A program made the position numbers and the translations under genes. A DNA stretch of 64,000 nt from Trichococcus paludicola (GTDB lineage Bacteria > Bacillota > Bacilli > Lactobacillales > Aerococcaceae), in NCBI RefSeq assembly GCF_003052295.1, contig NZ_QBLC01000004.1, forward strand, positions 124,001 to 188,000, written 5' to 3'. The notes beneath the pieces were generated by a model that had not been told where the DNA came from, searched no databases, and saw only the letters and a list, made by a program, of their open reading frames with translations. Positions 55,411 to 64,000 of the stretch are shown one piece after another; position 1 is the stretch's first letter; the number at the start of each line of letters is the position of its first letter.

Positions 55411-56190
55411 TTATTTGTACAATACGCCGAATTCGACGCGCCATTTGTCTTTCTTGGACTTTCCTTCTATAGCCTTTATCTGAATCCGGCCATAACCGCG
55501 GATGGACACGATATCCAACAGCCCTAATTCGAAATCGGGACGTTCAAATGCGGCCCAGTTCAATTTCACTTTTCCGCTGCTCACCAATTCTTTTGCACGT
55601 TGTCTCGATATGTTGTAGATGGCTGCGATCACTGTATCCAACCGCAGCGAGCTGACCGTGTCATGCACAATCGTCCAATCATCGATAGGAGTGATCAGAT
55701 CCGTGTAGGTCCGGTTTTCCAGGCGGACACTGACCTTGCCTATCTTAGTGACCTGCGAATGCACATAGCTTGCTATATTCGACGCCAACAGAAACTGCCA
55801 GCGTGTGCCATCAGACAGGATATCGCCGAAAAGTTCCCTTTTCATGCCGGTTCCGATCAGCGTCCCGAGTATTTTCCCATGGGTCAGACTGGCAAATTTC
55901 GATGGGTACACAACTTCAGTAAGCTCCATTTCAAAATCGCTTTGCGTCGGACTGAAATACTCAGGGCAAATGATTGCCCGCTTGCGTTCAGCCGCTTCGT
56001 AGCCCCCATAGAATTGGACATGGATTTCACCTTTTTTCCCGACCATCATCTCAAGGATGTACTGCTGTCTCGGATCCAAGAAATCCGTCAAATACGGTGA
56101 ATAGGTTTCCTCCGCTTGCGTAATCCAAGATTGGGCACTGTCAATGAATGGTTGCTCTTCCTTGCGAAAATGTTGATAAACTTCTTGCAT
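55411..56190 (-). CDS. ylmH: YlmH-type RNA-binding protein (S4 domain)
   Basis: 259 residues. An N-terminal YlmH domain (FIDSAQSWITQAEETYSPYLTDFLDPRQQYIL in part) is followed by an S4 RNA-binding domain near the C-terminus: RLDTVIAAIYNISRQRAKELVSSGKV (core ISRQRAKELVSSGKVKLN). RqcP is a different, smaller S4 protein; YlmH was recently linked to ribosome quality control in Bacillus, where it can stand in for RqcP. Part of the ylm operon in the division cluster. ATG with GAGGGAT upstream. Confidence 0.92.
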   Translation of the reverse strand: MQEVYQHFRKEEQPFIDSAQSWITQAEETYSPYLTDFLDPRQQYILEMMVGKKGEIHVQFYGGYEAAERKRAIICPEYFSPTQSDFEMELTEVVYPSKFASLTHGKILGTLIGTGMKRELFGDILSDGTRWQFLLASNIASYVHSQVTKIGKVSVRLENRTYTDLITPIDDWTIVHDTVSSLRLDTVIAAIYNISRQRAKELVSSGKVKLNWAAFERPDFELGLLDIVSIRGYGRIQIKAIEGKSKKDKWRVEFGVLYK

Positions 56191-56229
56191 ACGTATCCCT
56201 CACTTTTTCGTTTGATGAAAAAATGTCCG

Positions 56230-56517
56230 TCAATTCAGCATTCTGATCAGGAACAGGATAACGACCTGCGCTCCATACTCCACCAAATTCAGGAACAAGA
56301 TGCCCGCCACTACACTGAAGCTCATCATGCCTACAGATGGGATCAATCTTCTGAATATATCCAGGTAAGGCTCCACAATGCTGGAGATAAAATAGCCGAA
56401 TTTGGAACTTCTGGCTCCCGGCAACCAACTCATCAATGCGTATACCAGCAGGACGGTTGAATAGGCCGATATGCCCCAACGGATAATCTGTAAAAGCCAA
56501 ATCAATATTTGTGTCAT
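56230..56517 (-). CDS. YggT/YlmG-family membrane protein
   Basis: 95 residues with two membrane segments (about 5-27 and 66-90). The YggT repeat is seen as YALMSWLPGARSSKFGYFISSIVEPYL (core MSWLPGARSS, VEPYLDIFRRLIP). Function not known; in Firmicutes it belongs to the ylm genes between sepF and ylmH and affects division and osmotic behaviour. ATG with AAAGGA upstream, 12 bases after sepF. Confidence 0.9.
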   Translation of the reverse strand: MTQILIWLLQIIRWGISAYSTVLLVYALMSWLPGARSSKFGYFISSIVEPYLDIFRRLIPSVGMMSFSVVAGILFLNLVEYGAQVVILFLIRMLN

Positions 56518-56529
56518 TTTGTTTCCTTT

Positions 56530-57003
56530 CTAGTAGAACGAACGCTCTTCCTCCAGTGTTTCGTCCAGTGCGCCTTCGACTCCGACTGAAGCGGGGGTGC
56601 ATAAAAAGATTTCATCGCCAACGCGTTGGATTTCTCCCCCAATCGCATATACCGTTCCGGTCAGAAAATCCACGATCCGTTTTGCTTGTTCCGCATCTAT
56701 CCTTTTGAAATTAAGGAGGACTGCTTGGTTCTTCAGCAGATTATCGGCAATCTTCTCCACCTCGGAATAGACTCTCGGCTCCACGACATGGATGCTGGCT
56801 TTTTCGGTCATTGCTTGTTGGTTCATAGGAATTACCTTTGCTTTCGTCGATCTTTTTTGGGTGCTCCGTTGAGATGGAGCACCTTCTTCATTGCGCTCGG
56901 ACCTGCGGACTGGAACGACTGTCGATGGTTCCTCGACTTCCTCAAATCCGTCTTCCTCGTCTTCAATGACAAAGTACTTTCGGAATAAATCTTTCAGACC
57001 CAT
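56530..57003 (-). CDS. sepF: cell-division protein SepF
   Basis: 157 residues. N-terminal amphipathic membrane-binding helix (MGLKDLFRKYFVIEDE), a variable linker with many Arg and Ser, and the C-terminal SepF domain (VVEPRVYSEVEKIADNLLKNQAVLLNF core region; KRIVDFLTGTVYAIGG). SepF ties FtsZ to the membrane and shapes the septum. Between ylmE and ylmG with short gaps. Confidence 0.95.
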   Translation of the reverse strand: MGLKDLFRKYFVIEDEEDGFEEVEEPSTVVPVRRSERNEEGAPSQRSTQKRSTKAKVIPMNQQAMTEKASIHVVEPRVYSEVEKIADNLLKNQAVLLNFKRIDAEQAKRIVDFLTGTVYAIGGEIQRVGDEIFLCTPASVGVEGALDETLEEERSFY

Positions 57004-57026
57004 AAGACCCCTCGCTTCTTCTTCGT

Positions 57027-57710
57027 CTATGCTTCTGTTTCAGCAAAGAACGCCGAGCCGACGCGTACGAAGGTCGCACCTTCGGCAATCGCTACCGGAT
57101 AATCTTGGCTCATGCCCATGCTCGTCTCCGTGCATGGGGCATAAGCCAAGTTCAACGCCGCTACTTGCTCTTGCATTATTTTCAGATCTTTAAAGCATTG
57201 ACGCAACTCCACGTCTGTCGCATCAATGGGTGCCATCGTCATCAATCCGACAACGATGATGTTCGGAAAACTTTCCAGACTCTGGATGAAAGGCACTGCC
57301 TCGGATGCGGAAAGCCCATGCTTCGAACTTTCACCTGTAACATTGACCTGCACGAAGCAAGAAACAGGTTTTTCCGCCCGCTCATTGATTTCCTTTGCCA
57401 ATGACGGACGATCCAGTGCGTGGAAGTAGGCGATGCGATTGATCACCTGCTTCACTTTCCTTGTCTGTAAAGTACCGATGTAATGCCAGCTGATATCTTC
57501 TTGCGGAAGAGCTTCTTGCTTTTCGAGCAGACCTTCGAGGCGATTTTCTGCAAAGTGGCGGTAGCCCAATCGGTACAATTCTTCCACTTGCTCCACAGGT
57601 TTCGTCTTCGTGACGGCGACCACCGTCACATCTTCGCGTTTGCGTCCGGCTTTCAAGCAGGCTGCTTCCACAGTTGACTCCACTTTCCGGCAATTTTGCT
57701 CAATATTCAT
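57027..57710 (-). CDS. ylmE: PLP-binding protein of the YggS/PLPBP family
   Basis: 227 residues, single TIM-barrel with the PLP lysine in VVAVTKTKPVEQVEELYRLG (core VAVTKTKP) and the C-terminal MGMSQDYPVAIAEGATFVRVGSAFF (core SMGMSQDYPVAI). YggS proteins carry PLP without known catalysis and steady vitamin B6 and amino-acid pools. The ATG lies two bases past the ftsZ stop, so translation is probably coupled. Confidence 0.94.
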   Translation of the reverse strand: MNIEQNCRKVESTVEAACLKAGRKREDVTVVAVTKTKPVEQVEELYRLGYRHFAENRLEGLLEKQEALPQEDISWHYIGTLQTRKVKQVINRIAYFHALDRPSLAKEINERAEKPVSCFVQVNVTGESSKHGLSASEAVPFIQSLESFPNIIVVGLMTMAPIDATDVELRQCFKDLKIMQEQVAALNLAYAPCTETSMGMSQDYPVAIAEGATFVRVGSAFFAETEA

Positions 57711-57712
57711 TC

Positions 57713-59002
57713 TTATCTGCGTCTCTTGCGGAAGAAAGGTGGTGTATCCAATGAATCCTCTCCACCGTTTTTATCTTCTTTATTTTCGTGATAACGTGGA
57801 TAATTATTTTCTGTTTGTTTGACAGGATATTCTTCTGGCTCAGGTTGAACCGATTGGGGCGCCTGTTCCCTTACGTTTGTGTCTCTGCGGATATCCCAGT
57901 CGCCGAATAGGTCTTTGGCTGGTTTTTCTTCTGCTCTTTCAGTCGGAACTTGTTTCTCCGGGTATGCAGCAGGTGCGTTCCCTACTTCTTTACGTCCCTT
58001 GAAAGCACTACCGCCGCGATTAGCGGTTTTTTTTTCATCTTTTTTTTTGTCGTCGATCCCTGTAGCGATTACTGTAACGATAACTTCGTCGCCCAAGTTT
58101 TCATTGATGGAAGTACCGAAGATGATGTTCACTTCGGATGATGAAGCTTGTGCTACGATATCACTTGCATCTTGTGCTTCGAACAACGTCAAGTCTGAAC
58201 CACCCGTGATGTTCAACAAAATCTGCTCGGCGCCATCGATGGAAACTTCCAACAATGGGGAAGAGATAGCTTTTTTGGTTGCTTCTGCCGTACGGTTTTC
58301 ACCTGAAGCGATACCGATACCCATCAAAGCAGAACCTTGATCTTTCATGACGGTCTTCACATCAGCAAAGTCCAAGTTGACATATCCTGGAGCAGTGATC
58401 AAGTCTGAGATCCCTTGAACGCCTTGACGCAATACATTATCGGCTTCACGGAAGGCTTCCAGCATAGGCGTCTTTTTGTCGACGATTTCCAACAGACGGT
58501 TATTTGAGATGATGACCAATGTATCAACGTTTGCTTTTAAATCAGCGATACCCTCTGCAGCATAACGTCCTCTTTTAGGTCCTTCAAAAGTGAACGGACG
58601 CGTCACCACACCGACAGTCAATGCGCCAAGATCTTTAGCGATTCTGGCTACGATAGGGGCTGCACCAGTACCGGTACCGCCGCCCATTCCGCATGTGACA
58701 AAGATCATATCTGCACCAGCCAAGGCTTCAGAGATTTGTTGTTCACTCTCTTCTGCAGCTTTGCGGCCGACTTCAGGAACTGAGCCTGCGCCCAATCCTT
58801 TCGTCAATTTAGGCCCGAGTTGAATTCTTGTCTCCGCACTTGATGCATTCAAGGCTTGTGTGTCCGTATTGGCCACGATGAATTCAACACCTTTAACGCC
58901 TTCTTCGATCATACGGTTAACGGCGTTGCTACCTGCCCCACCGACACCGATAACTTTAATTTTTGCTCCATCACTCATGCTTGAATCGAATTCCAATTCC
59001 AT
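57713..59002 (-). CDS. ftsZ: cell-division GTPase FtsZ
   Basis: 429 residues. The tubulin signature is [19 protein letters not shown] (core [10 protein letters not shown]); [14 protein letters not shown] and NTDTQALN are also present, with the T7 loop [11 protein letters not shown]. After about residue 318 comes a long variable linker rich in Glu, Lys, Pro. The final [11 protein letters not shown] is the conserved tail that binds FtsA, SepF and EzrA. AGGAGG precedes the ATG. Follows ftsA by 45 bases. Confidence 0.98.
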   Translation of the reverse strand: MELEFDSSMSDGAKIKVIGVGGAGSNAVNRMIEEGVKGVEFIVANTDTQALNASSAETRIQLGPKLTKGLGAGSVPEVGRKAAEESEQQISEALAGADMIFVTCGMGGGTGTGAAPIVARIAKDLGALTVGVVTRPFTFEGPKRGRYAAEGIADLKANVDTLVIISNNRLLEIVDKKTPMLEAFREADNVLRQGVQGISDLITAPGYVNLDFADVKTVMKDQGSALMGIGIASGENRTAEATKKAISSPLLEVSIDGAEQILLNITGGSDLTLFEAQDASDIVAQASSSEVNIIFGTSINENLGDEVIVTVIATGIDDKKKDEKKTANRGGSAFKGRKEVGNAPAAYPEKQVPTERAEEKPAKDLFGDWDIRRDTNVREQAPQSVQPEPEEYPVKQTENNYPRYHENKEDKNGGEDSLDTPPFFRKRRR

Positions 59003-59047
59003 TTCATTTCCTCCTATTTCATAACATTCTTTTTATGTTCAGCGTGA

Positions 59048-60364
59048 TTATTCAAATAGATTATTGAACCAACGTTTTAATTTCCCGACTAAGCTTTCTT
59101 CGTAATGATCCTCATCGGCATATGTCTCATTTTCATAGACAGGTTCTTCGATGACTGTCGGTTGTTTCGCAGTTTTGGATTGCAAAGGGATCACTTTACC
59201 TGTCACCTGCACTTTTCCTTTGGCAACACGGTAAATGTCATCCAGACCCGCCACATACTTAATTAGGCCGATGCTCGTTGCATAGATGGGGTTGCGCATC
59301 CCCATCTGCTCCGGAATGTACAATTTGACATTGATTTCGAAGATTTCTTTTGCCAAATCGACGACGCCCGGCAATGCCGCTGCGCCTCCAGTCAGAACGA
59401 TACCGCCAGGGAGGTCGCGAGCTTCAACTTTATCCAAGGCACGTTTGATGTTTTCGAAAATCTGCGCAAGACGCGCTTCGATGATTTCGGACAGATATTT
59501 CTCATCCACTTTTACTGGTTCTTCTTTACCAATCGTTTCGACAGGGAAAAATTCCTCATCGGAGGTATCTTCGGAAATGGCATAGCCATATTCACGTTTT
59601 GCGCGCTCCGCGTTTTCCAAGGTCGTGTTCAAGATGATGGAAATGTCTTTGGTAACAAGATCGCCGCCCTCAGGATCAACAAATGAAAATTTCAATTGAT
59701 CGTCGTGCATGACAGAGGCGCTTGTTTGGCCGCCACCCATGTCGATAAGGATGGTCCCGAAATCCCGCTCGCCCTTATTCATGGCTACGCTTGAAATGGC
59801 CAATGGTTGTACAACCATATCTTCGATTTGAAGACCTGCTTTTTCTACACAACGTTTGATGTTATGGATGATTGTTTTCGGACCAGTGATCATGCTTGCG
59901 TACAATTCAAGACGTACGCCGATCATGCCTCTTGGGTCTCTGATGCCATCGAACCCATCTACGATGAACTCTTCCGGGATGACGGAAATGATTTCTCTTT
60001 CTGGCGGAACGGAACGGACTTTTGCCGCAGCAAAAACGTTCTGGACGTCCTTGTCAGTGATTTCCTTGTTTTCGCTTGCGACTGCATACATCCCATGGCA
60101 AGGTTCGATGCTGATTTGATTGCTTGGTATGCCTACGATGACGTTTGATATCTGAATATTCGCTTTTCTTTCAGCTTGACTGACTGCACTGCGGATCGAT
60201 TCGACCGTTTCATCGATATCAACGATGACGCCACGGCTGAGACCTTTGGAAATTTCATTACCGACTCCAATAATGTTCATTTGATCTTTCACATATTCTG
60301 CGACTACAACTTTTATTGAAGTGGTTCCAATATCTAGACTGACGTATATTCCTGAATTCTTCAT
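59048..60364 (-). CDS. ftsA: cell-division protein FtsA
   Basis: 438 residues, an actin-fold protein that anchors FtsZ to the membrane. Phosphate 1 is SLDIGTTSIKVVV, phosphate 2 LIDMGGGQTSASV, adenosine motif VLTGGAAALPGV. The C-terminal amphipathic helix (LVGKLKRWFNNLFE) is the membrane anchor. The ATG (MKNSGIYVSLDIG) has GGAGG 13 bases upstream, rather far; the frame extends 17 codons more without a site. Preceded by a 250-base gap with its own promoter region. Confidence 0.96.
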   Translation of the reverse strand: MKNSGIYVSLDIGTTSIKVVVAEYVKDQMNIIGVGNEISKGLSRGVIVDIDETVESIRSAVSQAERKANIQISNVIVGIPSNQISIEPCHGMYAVASENKEITDKDVQNVFAAAKVRSVPPEREIISVIPEEFIVDGFDGIRDPRGMIGVRLELYASMITGPKTIIHNIKRCVEKAGLQIEDMVVQPLAISSVAMNKGERDFGTILIDMGGGQTSASVMHDDQLKFSFVDPEGGDLVTKDISIILNTTLENAERAKREYGYAISEDTSDEEFFPVETIGKEEPVKVDEKYLSEIIEARLAQIFENIKRALDKVEARDLPGGIVLTGGAAALPGVVDLAKEIFEINVKLYIPEQMGMRNPIYATSIGLIKYVAGLDDIYRVAKGKVQVTGKVIPLQSKTAKQPTVIEEPVYENETYADEDHYEESLVGKLKRWFNNLFE

Positions 60365-60618
60365 GGTTTTATTGAAACCTCCGTTTGACATAATGGCTTG
60401 TGTAAACATCCGCATTGTTCCGAAAAAAATTATCGGTTACTGATACGTGATGCCAGAAAGCTATACCTTATCATTTTATCATAATAATTCTTCATTTACG
60501 AAGATTTTTACAAATAATTCTATCAGAAGGAAGTCTGACAAAAGTTCTTCAATCCCTCAACAATGATATCGATCATTGTTCAAGGATTGACTGCAAGTCA
60601 ATCCTAATCTCTTTCAGC
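60365..60618 (-). promoter_or_regulatory. gap between divIB and ftsA: hairpins and ftsA promoter
   Basis: Right behind divIB, on the minus strand, stand two hairpins: AGGATTGACTT/AGTCAATCCT (60583-60605) and AACAATGAT/ATCATTGTT (60559-60580). They may end or slow transcription. Further on, an extended -10 TGATAAAAT at about 60473-60481 with TTCGTA about 18 bases before it is a probable ftsA promoter. Confidence 0.5.
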
Positions 60619-61563
60619 TCATTCGATTGGAGTGGCGGAATCTGCCGAAGCCGCCGCTTCCTCTTCCGTCGTTTGCGCAAAGGGCGTAAAGTAGACACCC
60701 ACTTCAAGATCGATGGTCCCTTTCGCCTCGCCTAATTGGCTCACGATGTCAGGGTAGTATAAGATCTTCTCGGCAAAAGATGGCAAGATCGCCTTCACTT
60801 CATTGCCGTCATTCATATATACCGTGATTGCATATGGATTTTCTTCCGTTCCGGTATATTTGATTTCAGAGATGCTGTTCTGGACACTGTCCGTCAATTG
60901 CGTATATTGTTCGAGCAGGTCCTCCAGATTCTGGTTCATTTCAAAGCTTGTTATGATTGGGTTATTCCCGATCGGAACCTTTAATTCCGTGTCCGCCACA
61001 GTGCCATTCTCCAGAACATTATAGTAGCTGCCGCCCGAATAAACGTAGGCAATGGTTTCGTGTTCCGTAACATGGATCGTGACATCGTTCATGCCGCGCA
61101 ACGTCACTTCCGCTGTTTTGATCACGGGCAAAGTATTAGTGATGTAAGCATCGATTTTTTCGTCATTCCAGACGACACCCAAGGCGGTCAGCTTCCCCGT
61201 AATGTGGCTGGCATCGATGATACTTTGTTCCGGAACATCTTCGGCCCCTTCCACATAGATGTCCTTGACTTTACCGTAAGGAGAAATCAGAAAACTGCTG
61301 CCGATGGCCCCAACCAAGAAAATGCTGTACCATCCAAGATACCCTGGCCGCTTGTCTGTTTTTGTGGTTTCGGGAAGGTGTTTTCTTGATTTGAACTTTT
61401 CTTTTTTCTCTTCCAGAAAACGATGCATGCGGCCGTTTATGGTGATTTTCTGCTTTAACTGCGTCTTATTTTGCTTTTCCGATTCAGCAGTTGCGCGCTG
61501 CCAGGGAGTCACTTCCGACGAACGCTTACTGTTCAGCTTCTGACGGATTTTTCCAAAAATCAT
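60619..61563 (-). CDS. divIB: cell-division protein DivIB/FtsQ
   Basis: 314 residues. A long basic cytoplasmic part (about 1-95) precedes one membrane helix (YSIFLVGAIGSSFLI). The POTRA domain VKDIYVEGAEDVPEQSIIDAS follows, with the beta-domain and an acidic, Ala/Thr-rich tail. DivIB joins DivIC and FtsL in the complex that activates septal wall synthesis. ATG at 61563 with GGAGGGGG; a start seven codons earlier overlaps murG's end. Directly follows murG. Confidence 0.94.
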   Translation of the reverse strand: MIFGKIRQKLNSKRSSEVTPWQRATAESEKQNKTQLKQKITINGRMHRFLEEKKEKFKSRKHLPETTKTDKRPGYLGWYSIFLVGAIGSSFLISPYGKVKDIYVEGAEDVPEQSIIDASHITGKLTALGVVWNDEKIDAYITNTLPVIKTAEVTLRGMNDVTIHVTEHETIAYVYSGGSYYNVLENGTVADTELKVPIGNNPIITSFEMNQNLEDLLEQYTQLTDSVQNSISEIKYTGTEENPYAITVYMNDGNEVKAILPSFAEKILYYPDIVSQLGEAKGTIDLEVGVYFTPFAQTTEEEAAASADSATPIE

Positions 61564-61580
61564 CTGGCCCCCTCCCTTTC

Positions 61581-62681
61581 TCATTTCTTCAAAGTCAAGA
61601 TGACATCGATGATCCTGTCTGATGCATCGGTTATACCCATCTGCTTGGCTTGGAATGCCATTTCTTTGCGTGCTGTTACATTAGTCATCAGATTATCGAT
61701 GGCTTCAAATAATGATTGTGCCTGCAGGTCTTTCTCGAGAATCATTTCGGCTGCCCCATTTTTCACTAGGCTTTCCGCATTTTTTTGCTGATGGTTGTTT
61801 GTGACATAGGGACTGGGGATCAGGATACTCGGCAAGCCCAAAGCCATCACTTCCGTCAATGTGGTCGCTCCGCTACGCGATACGATTAAGTCGGTACGCT
61901 TAAACAATTTCGGCATATCATGGATGTACGGCACAATACGGATGTTATCCAAACGGTCCGTCAACGTATTGATTTCTTGCTCCACCGCATTGTAGTGGAT
62001 TTCTCCGGTTGCCAACAGAACTTGATACGGCCTGTTTTTGAAGAGCGGGTAGGCGGCTACGAAAGAGTCATTCAGTTTTCTGGCTCCGCGGCTGCCGCCA
62101 AATATCAAAACAGTCGGCAACTCTTCCTTCAATCCGTAGACCTTCAGATCAGCACTTTCTTTCAAGGAGGCTACTTCCTGCGCCCGGGGATTCCCGGTGA
62201 AAACAATCTTCTCTGGATAGGCGGAGAAGTCTCCGCGGGCATCCTCAAAACAAATGCAGATGCGATCCACAACTCGGCTCAAAAATTTATTGGTGACGCC
62301 TGCTACTGAATTTTGCTCATGAATGATGGTTGGCACGCTCAGTTTGGATGCGGCATACAGGACGGGGGCGCAAACATAACCACCCGTCCCGATAACGACA
62401 TCCGGCTGGAAATCCTTAATAATTTTCTTTGAGTCCGAAATGCTCTTGATCATCAAGTAGACTGTCTTCAGGTTCTGAAGCGATAAACTTCGGCGCAGAC
62501 CTTGGATTTTGACCGATTTGAAGGCAACGCCCGCCTTCGGTACGATTGTGCTTTCCAAACCGCGGTCTGTTCCCACGTAAAGGAACTCGCTGTCCGGATA
62601 TTTTTCTTTGATTCGGTTCATCAGGGCTAAAGCCGGGTAGATGTGCCCGCCTGTTCCCCCACCGGATAATACTATTTTCAT
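61581..62681 (-). CDS. murG: UDP-N-acetylglucosamine transferase MurG
   Basis: 366 residues. MurG adds GlcNAc to lipid I at the inner membrane face, giving lipid II. Seen are the GGG loop VLSGGGTGGHIYPAL at the start, GTGGYVCAPVLYAA, IHEQNSVAGVTNKF, the C-terminal donor-site motifs GGSRGARKLND and SRSGATTLTEVMALGLPSILIP (core SRSGATTLTE). The ATG at 62681 matches the family; a GTG two codons earlier is possible. It lies 15 bases behind murD. Confidence 0.97.
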   Translation of the reverse strand: MKIVLSGGGTGGHIYPALALMNRIKEKYPDSEFLYVGTDRGLESTIVPKAGVAFKSVKIQGLRRSLSLQNLKTVYLMIKSISDSKKIIKDFQPDVVIGTGGYVCAPVLYAASKLSVPTIIHEQNSVAGVTNKFLSRVVDRICICFEDARGDFSAYPEKIVFTGNPRAQEVASLKESADLKVYGLKEELPTVLIFGGSRGARKLNDSFVAAYPLFKNRPYQVLLATGEIHYNAVEQEINTLTDRLDNIRIVPYIHDMPKLFKRTDLIVSRSGATTLTEVMALGLPSILIPSPYVTNNHQQKNAESLVKNGAAEMILEKDLQAQSLFEAIDNLMTNVTARKEMAFQAKQMGITDASDRIIDVILTLKK

Positions 62682-62696
62682 AAGCACATAGGTTCT

Positions 62697-64000
62697 TTAG
62701 AAAGAACCATCCTCCTCACTCGTGGCTTTGACCAAGGAATGGACAGCATCTGTGAATGTTTTGCCGCGCACTTCAAAATTTTTGTACTGATCCCAACTCG
62801 CGCAGGCCGGAGACAACAGAATCGTTTCGCCTTCTTCACTGTACTGGTAACTGATCGGAACCGCACTGGCGACATGATCCGTCACGACGATTTCTTTGAT
62901 TCCGGCTTTTTCTCCCGCATCCTTGAGTTTCTCGGCAGTTTCCCCGAAGACGATCAGCGTTTTCACGTTTTCAAGAAAGGGAACGAGCTCATCGAAGGTA
63001 TTCCCACGGTCCAATCCTCCCGCCAACAGGATGATTGGTGCCCGGAAACTGCTCAGAGCCGTTTTGGTTGCGAGGATGTTGGTCGCTTTCGAGTCATTGT
63101 AGAATTTTCTTCCGTTGAGCTCGGCTACGAATTGGATCCGGTGCTCTACGCCATAAAAGAGGTGGAAGGCTGATACGATAGCGACATTGGCCACACCCGA
63201 CAGTTTCGCTACAGCGATCGCAGCAAGTGCATTTTCGACATTGTGTTCGCCAGGAACCCTCAAATCGGAAATATCCATCACTTTTTCGCCCTTGAAATAC
63301 AGTGAACCTTCTGATGCATAGGCGCCATCATTCAGAACCTGCGTGCGTGAAAAAGGAACGATTTGCGCTTTTGAAAGCTGAGACATTTCACGCAATTCCG
63401 CTTGATCCCAATTCAAAACAAGATAATCATCCGCGGTTTGGTTCTCGGTTATGCGCCACTTCGCTTTGACGTATTCTTTGCGGTCCCCATGATAATCCAG
63501 ATGGGCTTCCGTGATATTGGTGATGACGGCGATGGCAGGACGCATCGCTTCGATACCCATCAATTGGAAGCTGGACAGTTCCATCACGACATCGTCGTCT
63601 GCAGTCGCCACACGCGCCACTGCGGATGCAGGCACGCCGATATTGCCGGCTTTATAGGCTTTCCCTATTTTTCTGCCTGCATTCAAGAGGTCAGTGATCA
63701 TCGTCGTGGTAGTGGTCTTTCCGTTCGTGCCTGTCACACCGATCAGGCGGCCTTCGAGAATTTCTGCTGCCAACTCGACCTCTGTCAACACTGGGATTCC
63801 CAATTCAATAGCACGTTTGACCATCGGATTGTTGTAAGGGATGCCCGGATTCTTGACCATGAACGAGAAAGATTCATCCAATAACTCGATTGGATGGGAT
63901 CCAGCGATGACTTTGATTCCGGATGAAATCAACTCCTTCGCATCCGGATTGTCGTTCAATTCCTTTGCGTCATTGACTGTGACCATTGCACCCAGTTCCA
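62697..64000 (-). CDS. murD: UDP-N-acetylmuramoylalanine-D-glutamate ligase MurD (5' end cut)
   Basis: About 434 codons lie inside the window; the frame continues past the right edge (…ELGAMVTVNDAKE), so only the first about 25 residues are missing. MurD adds D-Glu to UDP-MurNAc-Ala. The Mur-ligase ATP loop is GVTGTNGKTTTTTMI; then MELSSFQL, TNITEAHLDYHGDRKEYVKAKW (core TEAHLDYHG), GEHNVENALAA, FYNDSKATNILAT and ILLAGGLDRGN. First visible gene of the cluster murD-murG-divIB-ftsA-ftsZ. Confidence 0.97.
   Translation of the reverse strand, partial: ELGAMVTVNDAKELNDNPDAKELISSGIKVIAGSHPIELLDESFSFMVKNPGIPYNNPMVKRAIELGIPVLTEVELAAEILEGRLIGVTGTNGKTTTTTMITDLLNAGRKIGKAYKAGNIGVPASAVARVATADDDVVMELSSFQLMGIEAMRPAIAVITNITEAHLDYHGDRKEYVKAKWRITENQTADDYLVLNWDQAELREMSQLSKAQIVPFSRTQVLNDGAYASEGSLYFKGEKVMDISDLRVPGEHNVENALAAIAVAKLSGVANVAIVSAFHLFYGVEHRIQFVAELNGRKFYNDSKATNILATKTALSSFRAPIILLAGGLDRGNTFDELVPFLENVKTLIVFGETAEKLKDAGEKAGIKEIVVTDHVASAVPISYQYSEEGETILLSPACASWDQYKNFEVRGKTFTDAVHSLVKATSEEDGSF

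Overview
The window is a stretch of chromosome from a low-to-mid GC Gram-positive bacterium. Several features point to Lactobacillales, most likely Carnobacteriaceae, with a Trichococcus-like genus as my best guess: four T-box leaders, a fused glutathione-synthesis gene (gshF), an L27 with the cleavable N-terminal extension next to its protease Prp, EzrA, SepF and DivIVA division genes, and a 6S RNA placed before a universal stress gene. The genus is inference from gene content and GC and was not tested by any search. I see no insertion sequence, phage, CRISPR array, rRNA or tRNA gene.

Layout. Positions 1-4.3 kb hold the start of alaS with its Ala T-box, an FGE-like protein of unknown role, and recD2; mnmA, a TraX-family membrane protein, metY, xpt and a formate/nitrite channel follow to 9.4 kb, all on the minus strand. 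From 9.6 to 14.6 kb a DUF1831 protein, a cysteine desulfurase, an M50-type membrane protease and gshF form a thiol/sulfur group. On the plus strand come rarA, a 6S RNA, a small membrane protein and a universal stress protein (14.7-17.3 kb). A highly structured intergenic element at 17.5-17.74 kb separates these from ackA and a methyltransferase. Next are rpmA-prp-rplU with an L21 leader, a T-box-controlled polar amino-acid ABC transporter with two paralogous binding proteins, mreBCD, a cold-shock gene, radC, a HAD hydrolase, folC and T-box-controlled valS (18.9-33.8 kb).

From 33.8 to 51 kb: tpx, thiI with its own cysteine desulfurase, ezrA, rpsD (plus strand) with a long leader, a DUF1054 protein, a Fur-box-controlled siderophore ABC transporter (YclNOPQ-type), a HerA-like ATPase, a nicotinamidase-like hydrolase, mtnN, a tail-anchored protein, a NUDIX hydrolase, then plus-strand xpaC-telA and a GlsB-type membrane protein. 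A second cold-shock gene follows. The last 12.4 kb is the division and cell-wall cluster on the minus strand, in transcription order: murD (cut by the window end), murG, divIB, ftsA, ftsZ, ylmE, sepF, ylmG, ylmH, divIVA, then T-box ileS.

The genes work together in four themes: envelope growth and division (mre and dcw clusters, ezrA), tRNA charging and modification under T-box control (alaS, valS, ileS, mnmA, thiI), sulfur and thiol metabolism (metY, two cysteine desulfurases, gshF, tpx), and stress responses (uspA, csp genes, telA, glsB, recD2, rarA, radC). The least explained items are the folded element at 17.5 kb, the FGE-like protein, the M50 protease, and several palindromes sitting on promoters.
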